A stretch of DNA of 11,288 nt from Actinomycetota bacterium (lineage in GTDB: Bacteria; Actinomycetota; Rubrobacteria; Rubrobacterales; Rubrobacteraceae), in contig JAIVIG010000320.1 of the NCBI GenBank assembly GCA_020200675.1, positions 1 to 11,288 on the forward strand. Direction: 5' to 3'. Below the pieces are notes generated by a model. That model worked only from the letters and a program-made list of their open reading frames with translations, did no database searches and was not told the origin of the DNA. Both the position numbers and the translations under genes were made by a program. Of this stretch, positions 1-6,150 are shown in pieces (within the stretch, counting starts at the first letter, position 1; each line of letters begins with the position of its first letter).

Positions 1-261
1 ATAGACGAAGGCGCACAGGGAGCACGCCTCCCGCCAGCGAGGACCGCCGCCAAGAGGACGAAAGCGCGACCGCACCTTCCTTCGCTCACTATCCGCCCCA
101 GCCTATGCCATCCGGTTCCTGACGTCTGCATTTTCCCGCGGCGGTAACCAGGGATAGCGCGAGCGTGTCCGGCATATACCACTCGTAGCAGCATACCTCG
201 CCGGTGTTCTGATTTGGTTACAATAACGGCGCAACCAAGCACCGAAGGCAGAGGTTCCGGC
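1..261. other. Left-edge region without a supported gene
   Basis: No gene could be named here. On the minus strand two frames stay open from about position 90 to the left edge and could be the start of a gene leaving the window, but neither gives a recognisable protein and there is no clear ribosome binding site. A TACAAT hexamer at 219-224 resembles a -10 element for the gene starting at 262, giving a leader of roughly 30 bases, but no good -35 lies at the right distance. Confidence 0.3.
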
Positions 262-819
262 ATGAGTAGGAACGGTGTAGCGGTAAAGGTAGCGCTCATA
301 GTCCTGATGCTCTTCGTCGGTATCGGCCTGCGAGCGGCGTGGGAGCTGATGCCGTACGCCGATGCACAGGATGATGAGGAGTTGCTGTTCTGCGAAGACT
401 TCGACTCTCAAGCCGAAGCACAACAACATCTGAGGGAGGACCCGAGCGACCCCGACGAACTGGACGAAGAAGAGGGTGAGGACGACGGCATCGCGTGCGA
501 GACCTTCTCCTACGACAATTCCGAGGAGGACCTGAACCCCGTCACCGCCGCTATCGATGAGCCGGAGTCAACGTCCGGAGCCCAGCCAAAGACCACACCC
601 TCCCCTCCGCCACCGAGCACTACGCCACGTCCTACGCCACCACCTCCTCCTTCACCACCACTGCGGCCCCCGGCACCCTCACCATCTCCTCCACCCGGGC
701 CGGGTCCGGGTACCTTGATGAATGCGGGTGGTCCGACCGCGGGGCCTGTACCACGTATGCCGGATGGCAGTTGTCCGAAGGAGTTCTCGCAGGAGCGGAG
801 TGGGGCCTGCTACCAGTAG
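262..819 (+). CDS. Exported protein with variant Excalibur-like domain and proline-rich tail
   Basis: A 185-residue protein of unknown function. The ATG at 262 is preferred over an upstream TTG at 214 because it puts a basic N-terminus and one hydrophobic segment (about residues 9-27) at the front, as in a signal peptide or anchor. Residues about 41-80 match the Excalibur calcium-binding domain: FCEDFDSQAEAQ, then DPSDP, then DDGIACE. The usual DxDxDGxxCE core reads EGEDDGIACE, so the first two Asp ligands are Glu. About residues 108-155 are a Pro/Ser/Thr low-complexity stretch typical of wall-spanning linkers. The protein ends in a small two-cysteine motif (DGSCPKEF ... GACYQ). It stands alone, and the next convincing co-directional gene starts 439 bases later. 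Excalibur domains are found in extracellular proteins of Gram-positive bacteria. Export and metal binding are inferred. Confidence 0.7.
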   Translation: MSRNGVAVKVALIVLMLFVGIGLRAAWELMPYADAQDDEELLFCEDFDSQAEAQQHLREDPSDPDELDEEEGEDDGIACETFSYDNSEEDLNPVTAAIDEPESTSGAQPKTTPSPPPPSTTPRPTPPPPPSPPLRPPAPSPSPPPGPGPGTLMNAGGPTAGPVPRMPDGSCPKEFSQERSGACYQ

Positions 820-823
820 CTAG

Positions 824-913
824 ATGAGGCTCCCATACCTGAAAGCCTTGGAGAAGATAGAGAAAGCAGACATCCCCGATCTGGTAGAGGTGCTGCTCGA
901 CGTGCCCTTTTGA
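824..913 (+). CDS. Short ORF or gene fragment, 29 codons, unknown
   Basis: This ATG-to-TGA frame encodes a helical-looking peptide beginning MRLPYLKALEKIEKADIPD and ending LLDVPF. Codon choice is mostly GC-ending, which is mildly in favour of coding. No clear Shine-Dalgarno sequence precedes it, it begins only 5 bases after the stop at 819, and no family is recognised. It may be a tiny gene, a leftover N-terminus of a decayed gene, or chance. Confidence 0.2.
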   Translation: MRLPYLKALEKIEKADIPDLVEVLLDVPF

Positions 914-941
914 CCTTCGCACGAGGAGCCGGGCGCCGCGG

Positions 942-1183
942 TCAGCGGATAAAGAAGAAGGCCACGAAGAACATGCCGCCAACGAGGGCGGCGGCGGCGA
1001 AGTATGCACCGCTGAGCCCCAGGAGTGGCTCGGCCGCGGCCATGAGGAGCGGCCCCAGGACCTGGCGACGACGCAGAGAGCCGCGGCGTAGAGGACAAAG
1101 GACGCCCGGATGAGGTTCTGCTCCGAGAACCGCTCGTCGAGGAGGACGGGTAATGAGAAGCTGCGCTCGCGAGCGGACGTGAC
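942..1183 (-). pseudogene. Frameshifted relic of a polytopic membrane protein, UbiA/CtaB prenyltransferase-like
   Basis: On the minus strand two adjacent blocks in different frames both have strong GC-ending codon use and together read as one membrane protein end. From about 1165 down to 1064 the frame gives SFSLPVLLDERFSEQ followed by ASFVLYAAALCVVA. From about 1058 down to the TGA at 944-942 another frame gives LGPLLMAAAEP, then LLGLSGAYFAAAALVGGMFF, then FFIR. The pattern 'LPV..., helix, LLGLSGxYxxAAxxxGxxF' resembles the C-terminal half of protoheme IX farnesyltransferase (CtaB) or a related UbiA-family enzyme. The reading frame breaks at about 1058-1066 and no plausible 5' part exists before the divergent gene at 1259, so this is a decayed fragment or carries a sequencing indel. 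The family assignment is from memory of the pattern and is tentative; that it is coding-derived is more secure. Confidence 0.42.
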
Positions 1184-1218
1184 AATTCGGGAGGACATCT
1201 GGGGCAGGGAGCCGCCAC

Positions 1219-1246
1219 TTTCCATCCCCGGCTGGTCGCGTATGCT
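1219..1246 (+). promoter_or_regulatory. Possible promoter for the M20 peptidase gene
   Basis: TTTCCA (1219-1224), a 16-base spacer and TATGCT (1241-1246) resemble a housekeeping promoter with two mismatches in each hexamer. The start codon at 1259 lies 12 bases beyond the -10, so the leader would be only about 6 bases. A weak AGGG (1247-1250) lies 8 bases before the ATG, so leaderless and SD-led initiation are both possible. Confidence 0.3.
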
Positions 1247-1258
1247 AGGGACTTATAC

Positions 1259-2437
1259 ATGGAGACGGATAAGAAGCTGTTGGATTATCTCCGCGAGCAC
1301 CGGCGGTCGATGGTAGACCTTCTGTGCCGGCTCGCGCTCGCGGAATCCCCTTCGGGAGAGCCGGCGTCTCAGGGGCCGGTGCTCGACATCCTCTCCAGAG
1401 CGCTGGTCGAGCTGGGTTACGCGGTGCGTCGCGTCCCGGGAAGCAAGACCGGTGGCCATCTCTACGCGAGGCCACAAAAGAAGCGAGAGCGGGAGCCTCG
1501 CGGGCCGGTGCAGCTGTTGCTGGGTCACTGCGACACCGTATGGCCGCTCGGGACCCTGAAAGAGATGCCGGTCGAGGTAGATGACGGCGTGGTCAGAGGT
1601 CCCGGAGTCTACGATATGAAGGGCGGCCTGGTGCAAATGGTCTACGCCCTGCGGGCGTTGCGGGCGCTCGACCTGGAGCCCTCCGTGGTCCCGGTAGTCT
1701 TCGTCAACTCGGACGAGGAGATCGGCAGCCGGGAATCCAGGCGCCACATCCGCCGGCTGGCGCGTGTCGCGGATAGGGTATTCGTCCTCGAACCTTCCCT
1801 GGAACCAGGAGGCAAGCTCAAAACCGCCCGCAAAGGCGCGGGAGGTTTCTCCTTCACCATCGAGGGTAAGGCGGCGCACGCGGGCTTGGATCCCGGAGGT
1901 GGAGCCAGCGCGATCCTGGAGCTCTCGCACCTGATACAGGCCCTCCACGCCCTGAACGACCTGCCGCGGGGAACGACCGTCAACGTGGGCGTGGTAGAAG
2001 GTGGCCTGAGACCGAACGTCGTCGCCCCGGAGAGCAGGGCACTGGTGGACGTGCGGACACCGACCGGAGAAGAAGCCCGACGGGTGGAGGAGGCTATATC
2101 GAGCTTGGAGCCCGTAACGCCGGGCGTCACACTACGCGTGCAGGGCGGCTTCGGCCGGCCTCCCATGGAGCGTACCCCTCGAAACCGAAGGCTTTGGGAG
2201 GCGGCCAGGAAGCTCGGAGCGAGGATCGGCGCGAAGCTCGAGGAGGGTACGGCCGGTGGGGCTTCTGACGGAAACGCCACGAGTCTCTTCGCCGCTACCC
2301 TGGACGGGCTCGGGGCCGTCGGCGGTGGCGCTCATGCCCGGCACGAGTTTGTTTACGTAGACAAAATGATCGAGCGGTCCGCCCTGCTGGCGTTGTTGCT
2401 GATGGAACCTTCGCTCGAAAAAAGGAGCGGCGCATGA
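1259..2437 (+). CDS. M20-family metallopeptidase, glutamate carboxypeptidase (CPG2)-like
   Basis: A 392-residue dinuclear zinc hydrolase of the M20 clan, closest in pattern to carboxypeptidase G2-type enzymes that remove C-terminal glutamate or cleave N-acyl amino acids. All landmarks are visible: GHCDTV (His90, Asp92), the bridging Asp119 in GVYDMKGG, SDEEIGS with the catalytic base and metal-binding Glu153/Glu154, Glu178 in LEPS, the lid-domain His207 in KAAHAG, GGASDGNAT near 333-341, and a C-terminal His (probably His359 in GGGAHARHE). Length is normal for the family and there is no signal peptide, so it is probably cytoplasmic. Its stop overlaps the next start (ATGA at 2434-2437), implying co-transcription and translational coupling with the P-loop protein. 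Substrate cannot be told from the sequence: a glutamyl or acyl-amino-acid compound is the best guess. Confidence 0.88.
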   Translation: METDKKLLDYLREHRRSMVDLLCRLALAESPSGEPASQGPVLDILSRALVELGYAVRRVPGSKTGGHLYARPQKKREREPRGPVQLLLGHCDTVWPLGTLKEMPVEVDDGVVRGPGVYDMKGGLVQMVYALRALRALDLEPSVVPVVFVNSDEEIGSRESRRHIRRLARVADRVFVLEPSLEPGGKLKTARKGAGGFSFTIEGKAAHAGLDPGGGASAILELSHLIQALHALNDLPRGTTVNVGVVEGGLRPNVVAPESRALVDVRTPTGEEARRVEEAISSLEPVTPGVTLRVQGGFGRPPMERTPRNRRLWEAARKLGARIGAKLEEGTAGGASDGNATSLFAATLDGLGAVGGGAHARHEFVYVDKMIERSALLALLLMEPSLEKRSGA

Positions 2438-2790
2438 CGATCAAGTACTTCTACACCTCCCTCACGAGGATCTCCAATCTGCCGGAGGTCTCGTTCTCCG
2501 TCGAGGAGCTACCCAGAGAGGAATGGGAGACGGGGGACTACGTCGTCGGGAAGGTAAACCCGTCCCGGAGCGGCCTCTCCCCTATCGAGCAGAGAGATGG
2601 CCGCATGGTCGAGGTGATCGAGGGCGACCTCGTCGTGGGAGCGTTCGGTAAACGTTACGCGACCCTCGAATCGGTGGGCGAATGGCAGGAGATCGGGGAC
2701 GACCTGCAAATGGAGGCGCTGACGGCGGCGGGACTCTTCGGGAAGGTTACCTCCGGTGGCGCCACGATCCTCTCCCTCACCTACACGTGA
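2434..2790 (+). CDS. N-terminal part of a P-loop NTPase-associated protein, ended by in-frame TGA
   Basis: A 118-residue product beginning MTIKYFYTSL with a good ribosome site (AAAGGAG at 2421-2427, inside the upstream gene). No cysteine or metal motif is seen. A block reading EGDLVVGAFGKRYATLESVGEW looks like a compact beta-rich domain, and the rest is unassigned. The frame ends in TGA at 2788-2790, but the same frame continues directly into the P-loop protein, with only a histidine codon between the TGA and the GTG at 2794. The two therefore look like one 336-residue protein interrupted by a single stop. My recollection of similar proteins is of one uninterrupted chain with a residue such as Gly or Arg at this spot; that is unverified. 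This could be a nonsense mutation, a sequencing error or a real split gene. Confidence 0.6.
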   Translation: MTIKYFYTSLTRISNLPEVSFSVEELPREEWETGDYVVGKVNPSRSGLSPIEQRDGRMVEVIEGDLVVGAFGKRYATLESVGEWQEIGDDLQMEALTAAGLFGKVTSGGATILSLTYT

Positions 2791-2793
2791 CAT

Positions 2794-3444
2794 GTGCTCG
2801 CCGACGGGGAGAAGGCGACGATGCGCGGTTTCGCGCCGCCGGCTCCGGAGCGTTCCTTCGAAATGCCTACCGTGTTGCTGATCGGGACCTCCATGTCGGC
2901 GGGCAAGACCACCGCGGCGAAGGTCATAGTGCGGCTGCTGGAGCAGGCCGGGCTGAGGGTGGTCGGCGTCAAGCTGGCGGGGGCGGCGCGTCACAGTGAC
3001 CTCCTCAGCATGGCGGACGCCGGAGCGGACCACACCTTCGACTTCGTGGACGCGGGGCTCCCCTCGACCGCGGTCCCCGAGGAGGATTACCGACAAGCCC
3101 TACGCGACCTCTTGGCGCGCATCGCCGAGGTAGAGGCCGACGTGCTCGTGGCGGAGGTGGGCGCCTCGCCCTTGGAACCGTACAACGGTGAGGTGGCCAT
3201 CAGAGAGGTCGGCCCGAACGTGCGCTGCACCGTGCTCTCCGCCACCGACCCCTACGCCGTCGCCGGCATGCTCGAAGCGTTCGACTTCAAGAACAACCCA
3301 GACCTCGTGACGGGCCTGGCAACGCGCACCGAAGCGGGCGTTGAACTCGTTCAGAAACTGTCCGGCATAAAGGCCCTTAACGTCATGGATCGCGACGCCC
3401 TGCCGCAGCTAAAGACTATCCTGGAAGACGCGCTGGATCTCTAG
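2794..3444 (+). CDS. SIMIBI-type P-loop NTPase (BioD/DUF1611-like), in frame with the upstream ORF
   Basis: A 216-codon frame with a nucleotide-binding loop GTSMSAGKTT at residues 31-40. The spacing GT-x4-GKT is that of dethiobiotin synthetase and DUF1611 proteins. A strand ending in VLVAEVGASPLEPYNG (about 112-127) is a likely Walker B and phosphate-binding region. The reaction is not identifiable. The listed GTG (2794) has no ribosome site and lies 3 bases after the previous stop. The ATG at 2821 has GGGGAGAAGG five bases upstream and is a better independent start (207 residues, P-loop intact). If the TGA at 2788 is an error or is read through, this is the C-terminal two-thirds of one protein. 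It closes the unit begun by the M20 peptidase; no clear terminator follows. DUF1611 enzymes include D-glutamate N-acetyltransferase (DgcN), which would fit an acyl-glutamate theme, but this is only an analogy. Confidence 0.65.
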   Translation: MLADGEKATMRGFAPPAPERSFEMPTVLLIGTSMSAGKTTAAKVIVRLLEQAGLRVVGVKLAGAARHSDLLSMADAGADHTFDFVDAGLPSTAVPEEDYRQALRDLLARIAEVEADVLVAEVGASPLEPYNGEVAIREVGPNVRCTVLSATDPYAVAGMLEAFDFKNNPDLVTGLATRTEAGVELVQKLSGIKALNVMDRDALPQLKTILEDALDL

Positions 3445-3883
3445 GTTTCACACGTCCCGTCTCGCGGAGATCCTGCCGTACCCGGTCCCCCGATCCGCGC
3501 CAGACGAGCACGCCCGCTGAGATACCCATCTTGCCACCGCAAGCCGATCTTCCGGTGAAGACGGATTCGGACAGCTTTCTCTCGAAGAGAACCCAACACC
3601 CACCGTAAGACGCACGACCCCGACGTCCACCCGAAGGAGCAGAGGACCAGAGCTTCGAGCACCACCGCCGTTTACTACGCCAACGAGTACACCGGTACAC
3701 CAGAGTTCGCGCAGGTTCGACAGCGCACGTTCGGTAAGAAAACCGCTCACTTATAGGAACCAGCGGTACCCGGCGAACGCGGGCGCCGCAATACCTCCGA
3801 ACGGGGTGTCCAGAGTTTGGATCCCTCCTTCGCTTCTTCTATCTACCTCCAATTTCGCCCCCAATTTCCTCCCTGTCATCCCT
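3445..3883. other. Noncoding stretch, no gene recognised
   Basis: No frame gives a recognisable protein. A minus-strand frame at 3750-3448 (GTG start) is open for 100 codons but has mixed third-position bases and no family pattern. Small hairpins are present: TTCTCT/AGAGAA around a 3-base loop at 3577-3591 and ACCGCT/AGCGGT at 3742-3767. None has a T-tract, so no intrinsic terminator for the upstream unit can be pointed to. The last 90 bases are pyrimidine-rich and lower in GC, leading into the promoter at 3884. Confidence 0.4.
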
Positions 3884-3911
3884 TTCACACACAGTAGCAA
3901 GCTGATACAAT
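3884..3911 (+). promoter_or_regulatory. Promoter giving a leaderless or near-leaderless mRNA
   Basis: TTCACA (3884-3889), a 16-base spacer and TACAAT (3906-3911) each differ from the housekeeping consensus at one base. The ATG at 3921 is 9 bases beyond the -10, so transcription should start about 2-3 bases before it. No Shine-Dalgarno sequence fits in that space. The geometry is identical to that in front of the cysteine synthase at 8161. Confidence 0.6.
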
Positions 3912-3920
3912 CTCCGCGTC

Positions 3921-4802
3921 ATGGTGGAAGAGGAGAAGTCACAAAAAGTCGTCGAGTCGTACAAGGCGGTAGCGGCGGGGATCGCGTCGGTACTGGCGGC
4001 GGTCTTTACCTCCAAGCTCGGGGTAGCCGGGACTTTGATCGGGACGGCTATGGCGGCTGTCTTGATCACCCTGGGTTCTGCCCTCTTCAAGGTTCAGTTG
4101 ATGAAGGCTACCAACAAGATATCGGGCCTCCCTGATACGGTACGGGGTCGCCTCTCTACCCAGCAGATCCGCATCCCCGGCAGACCGAACGCGGAACCGA
4201 ACCCGGAGCCGGCAGCGGAACCGGAAGCGGCGGATAATCGGTCCCCCGGTCTGCTCTCGCGCCTGCGCGCCATGCCAGGCTTCCTCAGAGACCTTCCGTC
4301 GAACCAGAGGCGTAAGATGCTCGTCGCGGGCCTTCTGGCCGGGCTGGTGGCGACGGCGATCGGTCTGACCGGCGTCACCGGCATCGAGCTTGCCGGGGGC
4401 AAGACCCTCTCCTGCCTGGTCTGGTCCTCTTGCTCGGACGACGACGAATCCGGGGGATCATCGCGCGGGTCCGGCCTCTCCATCCTGGGCGGCTACTCCG
4501 GCACGACCCCATCGGGAGACCCTTCTAAAGACCAACCGTCCGCGCCGGGGAGCGACCAGCAAGCACCCCAAGGATCGGACGGAGAGCCCGCGCAACCGGG
4601 AGCCGGCGGCACACCCTCACAACCGGGAGGTACACCCCAGCAACCCGGGAAGGGAACGAACCCCGCGCAGCCCGGCGCTGGGCCGAACGGCAGCGAAGCC
4701 GAACCCGCGCAGTCCTCTGGTAACGCCCCCGAGGAAGGGCGGAGCCAGGAATCCGAAGACAGAGGATCCACAAACCGGCAAGAAAAAGAGGACCGAGGCT
4801 AA
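3921..4802 (+). CDS. Multi-pass membrane protein with low-complexity hydrophilic tail, unknown function
   Basis: A 293-residue protein. Residues about 15-60 form a helical hairpin (VAAGIASVLAAVFTSKLGVAG, then TLIGTAMAAVLITLGSALFK). The 'TSxxGVAGTxxGxA' pattern recurs, as I recall, in uncharacterised actinobacterial membrane proteins. A linker with Glu-Pro repeats (about 88-106) is followed by a third membrane segment near 132-155 (MLVAGLLAGLVATAIGLTGV) and a short Cys-containing loop (SCLVWSSC). From about 175 to the end the chain is Gly/Pro/Gln/Ser-rich with repeated QPG units and ends in a charged tail. With three membrane spans and a short cytosolic N-terminus, the tail would lie outside the cell (inference). 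The gene appears monocistronic with its own leaderless promoter and terminator. No enzymatic motif is seen. Confidence 0.72.
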   Translation: MVEEEKSQKVVESYKAVAAGIASVLAAVFTSKLGVAGTLIGTAMAAVLITLGSALFKVQLMKATNKISGLPDTVRGRLSTQQIRIPGRPNAEPNPEPAAEPEAADNRSPGLLSRLRAMPGFLRDLPSNQRRKMLVAGLLAGLVATAIGLTGVTGIELAGGKTLSCLVWSSCSDDDESGGSSRGSGLSILGGYSGTTPSGDPSKDQPSAPGSDQQAPQGSDGEPAQPGAGGTPSQPGGTPQQPGKGTNPAQPGAGPNGSEAEPAQSSGNAPEEGRSQESEDRGSTNRQEKEDRG

Positions 4803-4815
4803 CCCGGTCCTCTTT
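4785..4815. terminator. Bidirectional intrinsic terminator between convergent genes
   Basis: A perfect 11-bp stem, AAAGAGGACCG (4785-4795) with CGGTCCTCTTT (4805-4815), closes a 9-base loop. The stop codon of the upstream plus-strand gene lies in the loop. On the minus strand the stem is followed by TTTTTCTT, so it can end transcription from both sides. On the plus strand the T-run is short (TTT). The loop side CGAGGCT (4794-4800) can instead pair with AGCCTCG (4816-4822), which would break the terminator stem. Confidence 0.7.
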
Positions 4816-4894
4816 AGCCTCGTGAAGGGGGATGGACAGCCCCTGGGACCCTTAAGGTCTTCGGGACCTTACTGTGCATCCCCCTTCATGGGCT
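4816..4894. repeat. Long nested hairpin, possible structured RNA or palindromic element
   Basis: GAAGGGGGATGGACAG (4824-4839) pairs with CTGTGCATCCCCCTTC (4872-4887), 16 bp with one mismatch. Outside this, AGCC (4816-4819) can pair with GGCT (4891-4894). Inside it, TAAGGTC (4853-4859) and GACCTTA (4865-4871) form a second hairpin over a TTCGG loop that stacks directly on the outer stem, leaving a one-sided bulge of 13 bases (4840-4852). It has no T-tract on either strand, so it is not an ordinary terminator. It could be an RNA-stabilising 3' structure, a small RNA or a dispersed palindromic repeat. Confidence 0.6.
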
Positions 4895-4914
4895 AGGCGC
4901 CGCAGCGACGGTGT

Positions 4915-5115
4915 TTAGACCATGCCGCGCAGCTCGGCAACCATGTCCAGACCCTGCTGCTTGCACAGGTCCTTGGGACGCATGATCGCCTGCTCGTCGA
5001 GCAGGTTGCGGGTACGAGCCTCCTTCTCGAGATGACGCTCGATCACGTCGATGGCCCGATCCACCTCCTCGCGGGTAACCTCTTTAACCCTCTCGTGGGT
5101 GATGGTAATCGTCAT
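4915..5115 (-). CDS. Small helical charged protein, 66 residues, unknown
   Basis: The protein begins MTITITHERVKEVTREEVDR and continues with a predicted amphipathic helix rich in Glu, Arg and Lys, ending ELRGMV. The ATG at 5115 is chosen over an upstream TTG (5181) because AGGAGG, a near-perfect ribosome site, lies about 11 bases before it. It has one Cys and no membrane segment or metal motif. It lies downstream of the ComB-like gene on the same strand but has its own promoter about 70 bases before the start, and it ends against the shared terminator. No family is recognised; small size and high charge would suit an adaptor or regulatory protein, but nothing proves it. Confidence 0.6.
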   Translation of the reverse strand: MTITITHERVKEVTREEVDRAIDVIERHLEKEARTRNLLDEQAIMRPKDLCKQQGLDMVAELRGMV

Positions 5116-5185
5116 ATTGGTCAGCACCTCCTCTCCTCGGCGGTTTGGCGAAGCTTGTAACATTTGATCCGCCGTGCCCAACTTC

Positions 5186-5214
5186 AGATTAATGGCGCAT
5201 CACGCCCTTGTCAA
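5186..5214 (-). promoter_or_regulatory. Promoter for the 66-residue protein gene
   Basis: On the minus strand a perfect TTGACA (5214-5209) is followed after 17 bases by TAATCT (5191-5186), a poor -10 that keeps the conserved first TA and last T. Transcription would start near 5179, leaving a leader of about 64 bases before the ATG at 5115. The area is clearly AT-richer than its surroundings. Confidence 0.5.
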
Positions 5215-5280
5215 GATTATTTTTGGCGAATATTCGGGTCGTTTCCCGACCCCTTCGTTAGGCCCTCCGGCCAACGCCCC

Positions 5281-6000
5281 TTACCGCCGGCCCACGAAGG
5301 CGCCCCCTTCGAGGCGGGGGACGACCGGCACGGTGTTCTCGGCGAGGCAGAAATCGAGATCCCGCTCGTACCCGAGGCGCGCGAGACGCCGGGCGGCGCT
5401 GTTCCGGCGCAGTGTCTTCTCGGGGCGCACGAGGTAGAGATCTACGACCCGCCGTGCCCGCTCGTCGAGCCCAACACCCCTCTCCCGCAGGCGGTACAGG
5501 ATGGCGCCCGCGGCGGATTCGTCCTCTGACGCCCGGCGGCCCTCCCAGCCACACTCGACCACCGCGATCCGATCTCCGTAAGCGCCGGTCGCCAGCTCGT
5601 CGGCTACAGCGTGGGCGTTTACGAAGGCGCCGGCCAGGATCTCGGCGGCGCCACGGGCGGCCCCGATTATCCGGGTGCCGTTGGTGGTGCTCAGCACGAC
5701 CGTCGCGCCCGGAGCCAGCTCCGCCGCCTCGATCTCCGTCGGCGAGTTACCGAAGTCGAAGCCCCGCACTTTCGAGCTGCCACGCTCCCCAACGCGGTAG
5801 TCGACCCCGGTATGGGTCGCCGCCTCCTCGATGGAGGCCACGGGTATCACCCGGGCGCCCTTGCTCACGAGGACCGCTATCGTGGTGCTCGCCCGGAACG
5901 CGTCCACCACGACGATCGCCACCCCCTCGCGCGCCGCCTCCCGGGTCCCCCGCTCCCCGGCGGCGTAACCGGCGATCAGGCCATAGTTCTTCCCTGCCAT
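5281..6000 (-). CDS. 2-phosphosulfolactate phosphatase family protein (ComB-like)
   Basis: A 239-residue protein with ComB-family hallmarks: VVVDAFRASTTIAVLVSKGA (about 30-49), IPVASIEEA, a GERG turn, GFDFGNSP (about 79-86) and VLSTTNGTR (about 101-109), with SEDESAAGA further on. ComB is a magnesium-dependent phosphatase that converts 2-phospho-3-sulfolactate to 3-sulfolactate, a step first described in coenzyme M synthesis. Many bacteria without coenzyme M carry homologs, so the true substrate here is open: no other sulfolactate or coenzyme M gene is visible in the window. It is predicted to be cytoplasmic and of full length. It is divergent from the aldo/keto reductase. No ribosome site precedes the ATG, because the six bases before it read CCTCCG. 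Confidence 0.82.
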   Translation of the reverse strand: MAGKNYGLIAGYAAGERGTREAAREGVAIVVVDAFRASTTIAVLVSKGARVIPVASIEEAATHTGVDYRVGERGSSKVRGFDFGNSPTEIEAAELAPGATVVLSTTNGTRIIGAARGAAEILAGAFVNAHAVADELATGAYGDRIAVVECGWEGRRASEDESAAGAILYRLRERGVGLDERARRVVDLYLVRPEKTLRRNSAARRLARLGYERDLDFCLAENTVPVVPRLEGGAFVGRR

Positions 6001-6006
6001 CGGAGG

Positions 6007-6012
6007 ATTATA
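6007..6012 (-). promoter_or_regulatory. -10 element for the ComB-like gene, leaderless arrangement
   Basis: A perfect TATAAT on the minus strand ends only 6 bases before the ATG at 6000, so the transcript should begin at or beside the start codon. The matching -35 region is G-rich and poor. With no Shine-Dalgarno sequence, leaderless translation is the simplest reading. Confidence 0.45.
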
Positions 6013-6150
6013 TGTGCCCCCCGCCCCAAGTTCGCCGCGGCGCTCGCGCGGGACGTTTGGGAGAATTCACAGGATGGGGAGTTAGAATGTAGTAATTATT
6101 AGGTATTCGGTGAGAGATTCGCGGCTGGCGATCCGGACGAGAGGAAAGAT

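Noticed and set aside
820..1260. Long minus-strand frame of 146 codons opposite the gap before the M20 gene.
   Set aside because: It is rich in Ser, Arg and Pro, as expected of an out-of-frame shadow; the coding-like signal in this stretch lies in the other two minus frames.
2788..2818. The in-frame TGA at 2788 as a selenocysteine codon, helped by a TCGCC/GGCGA hairpin (2798-2818) 7 bases downstream.
   Set aside because: The stem is only 5 bp with a loose 11-base loop, the region lacks any redox motif, and no selenoprotein family with this P-loop architecture is known to me. A simple nonsense change or split gene is more economical.
3448..3750. A 100-codon minus-strand frame starting with GTG near a TATAAG hexamer.
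   Set aside because: Third-position composition is unlike the real genes, no ribosome site or family pattern is seen, and other frames in the same stretch are also open by chance.
4390..4896. Plus-strand 168-codon frame overlapping the membrane protein tail.
   Set aside because: It is a shadow of the repetitive Gly/Pro/Gln-rich coding tail and has no ribosome site or recognisable domain.
5116..5181. A TTG start at 5181 giving an 88-residue version of the small minus-strand protein.
   Set aside because: A strong AGGAGG ribosome site precedes the ATG at 5115, and the extra N-terminal segment is read through that ribosome site.
5218..5280. Hairpins after the ComB-like gene (GGGTCG/CGACCC and the CGAATATTCG palindrome) as its terminator.
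   Set aside because: Neither is followed by a T-tract on the minus strand; the stems are short and could be chance in GC-rich DNA.
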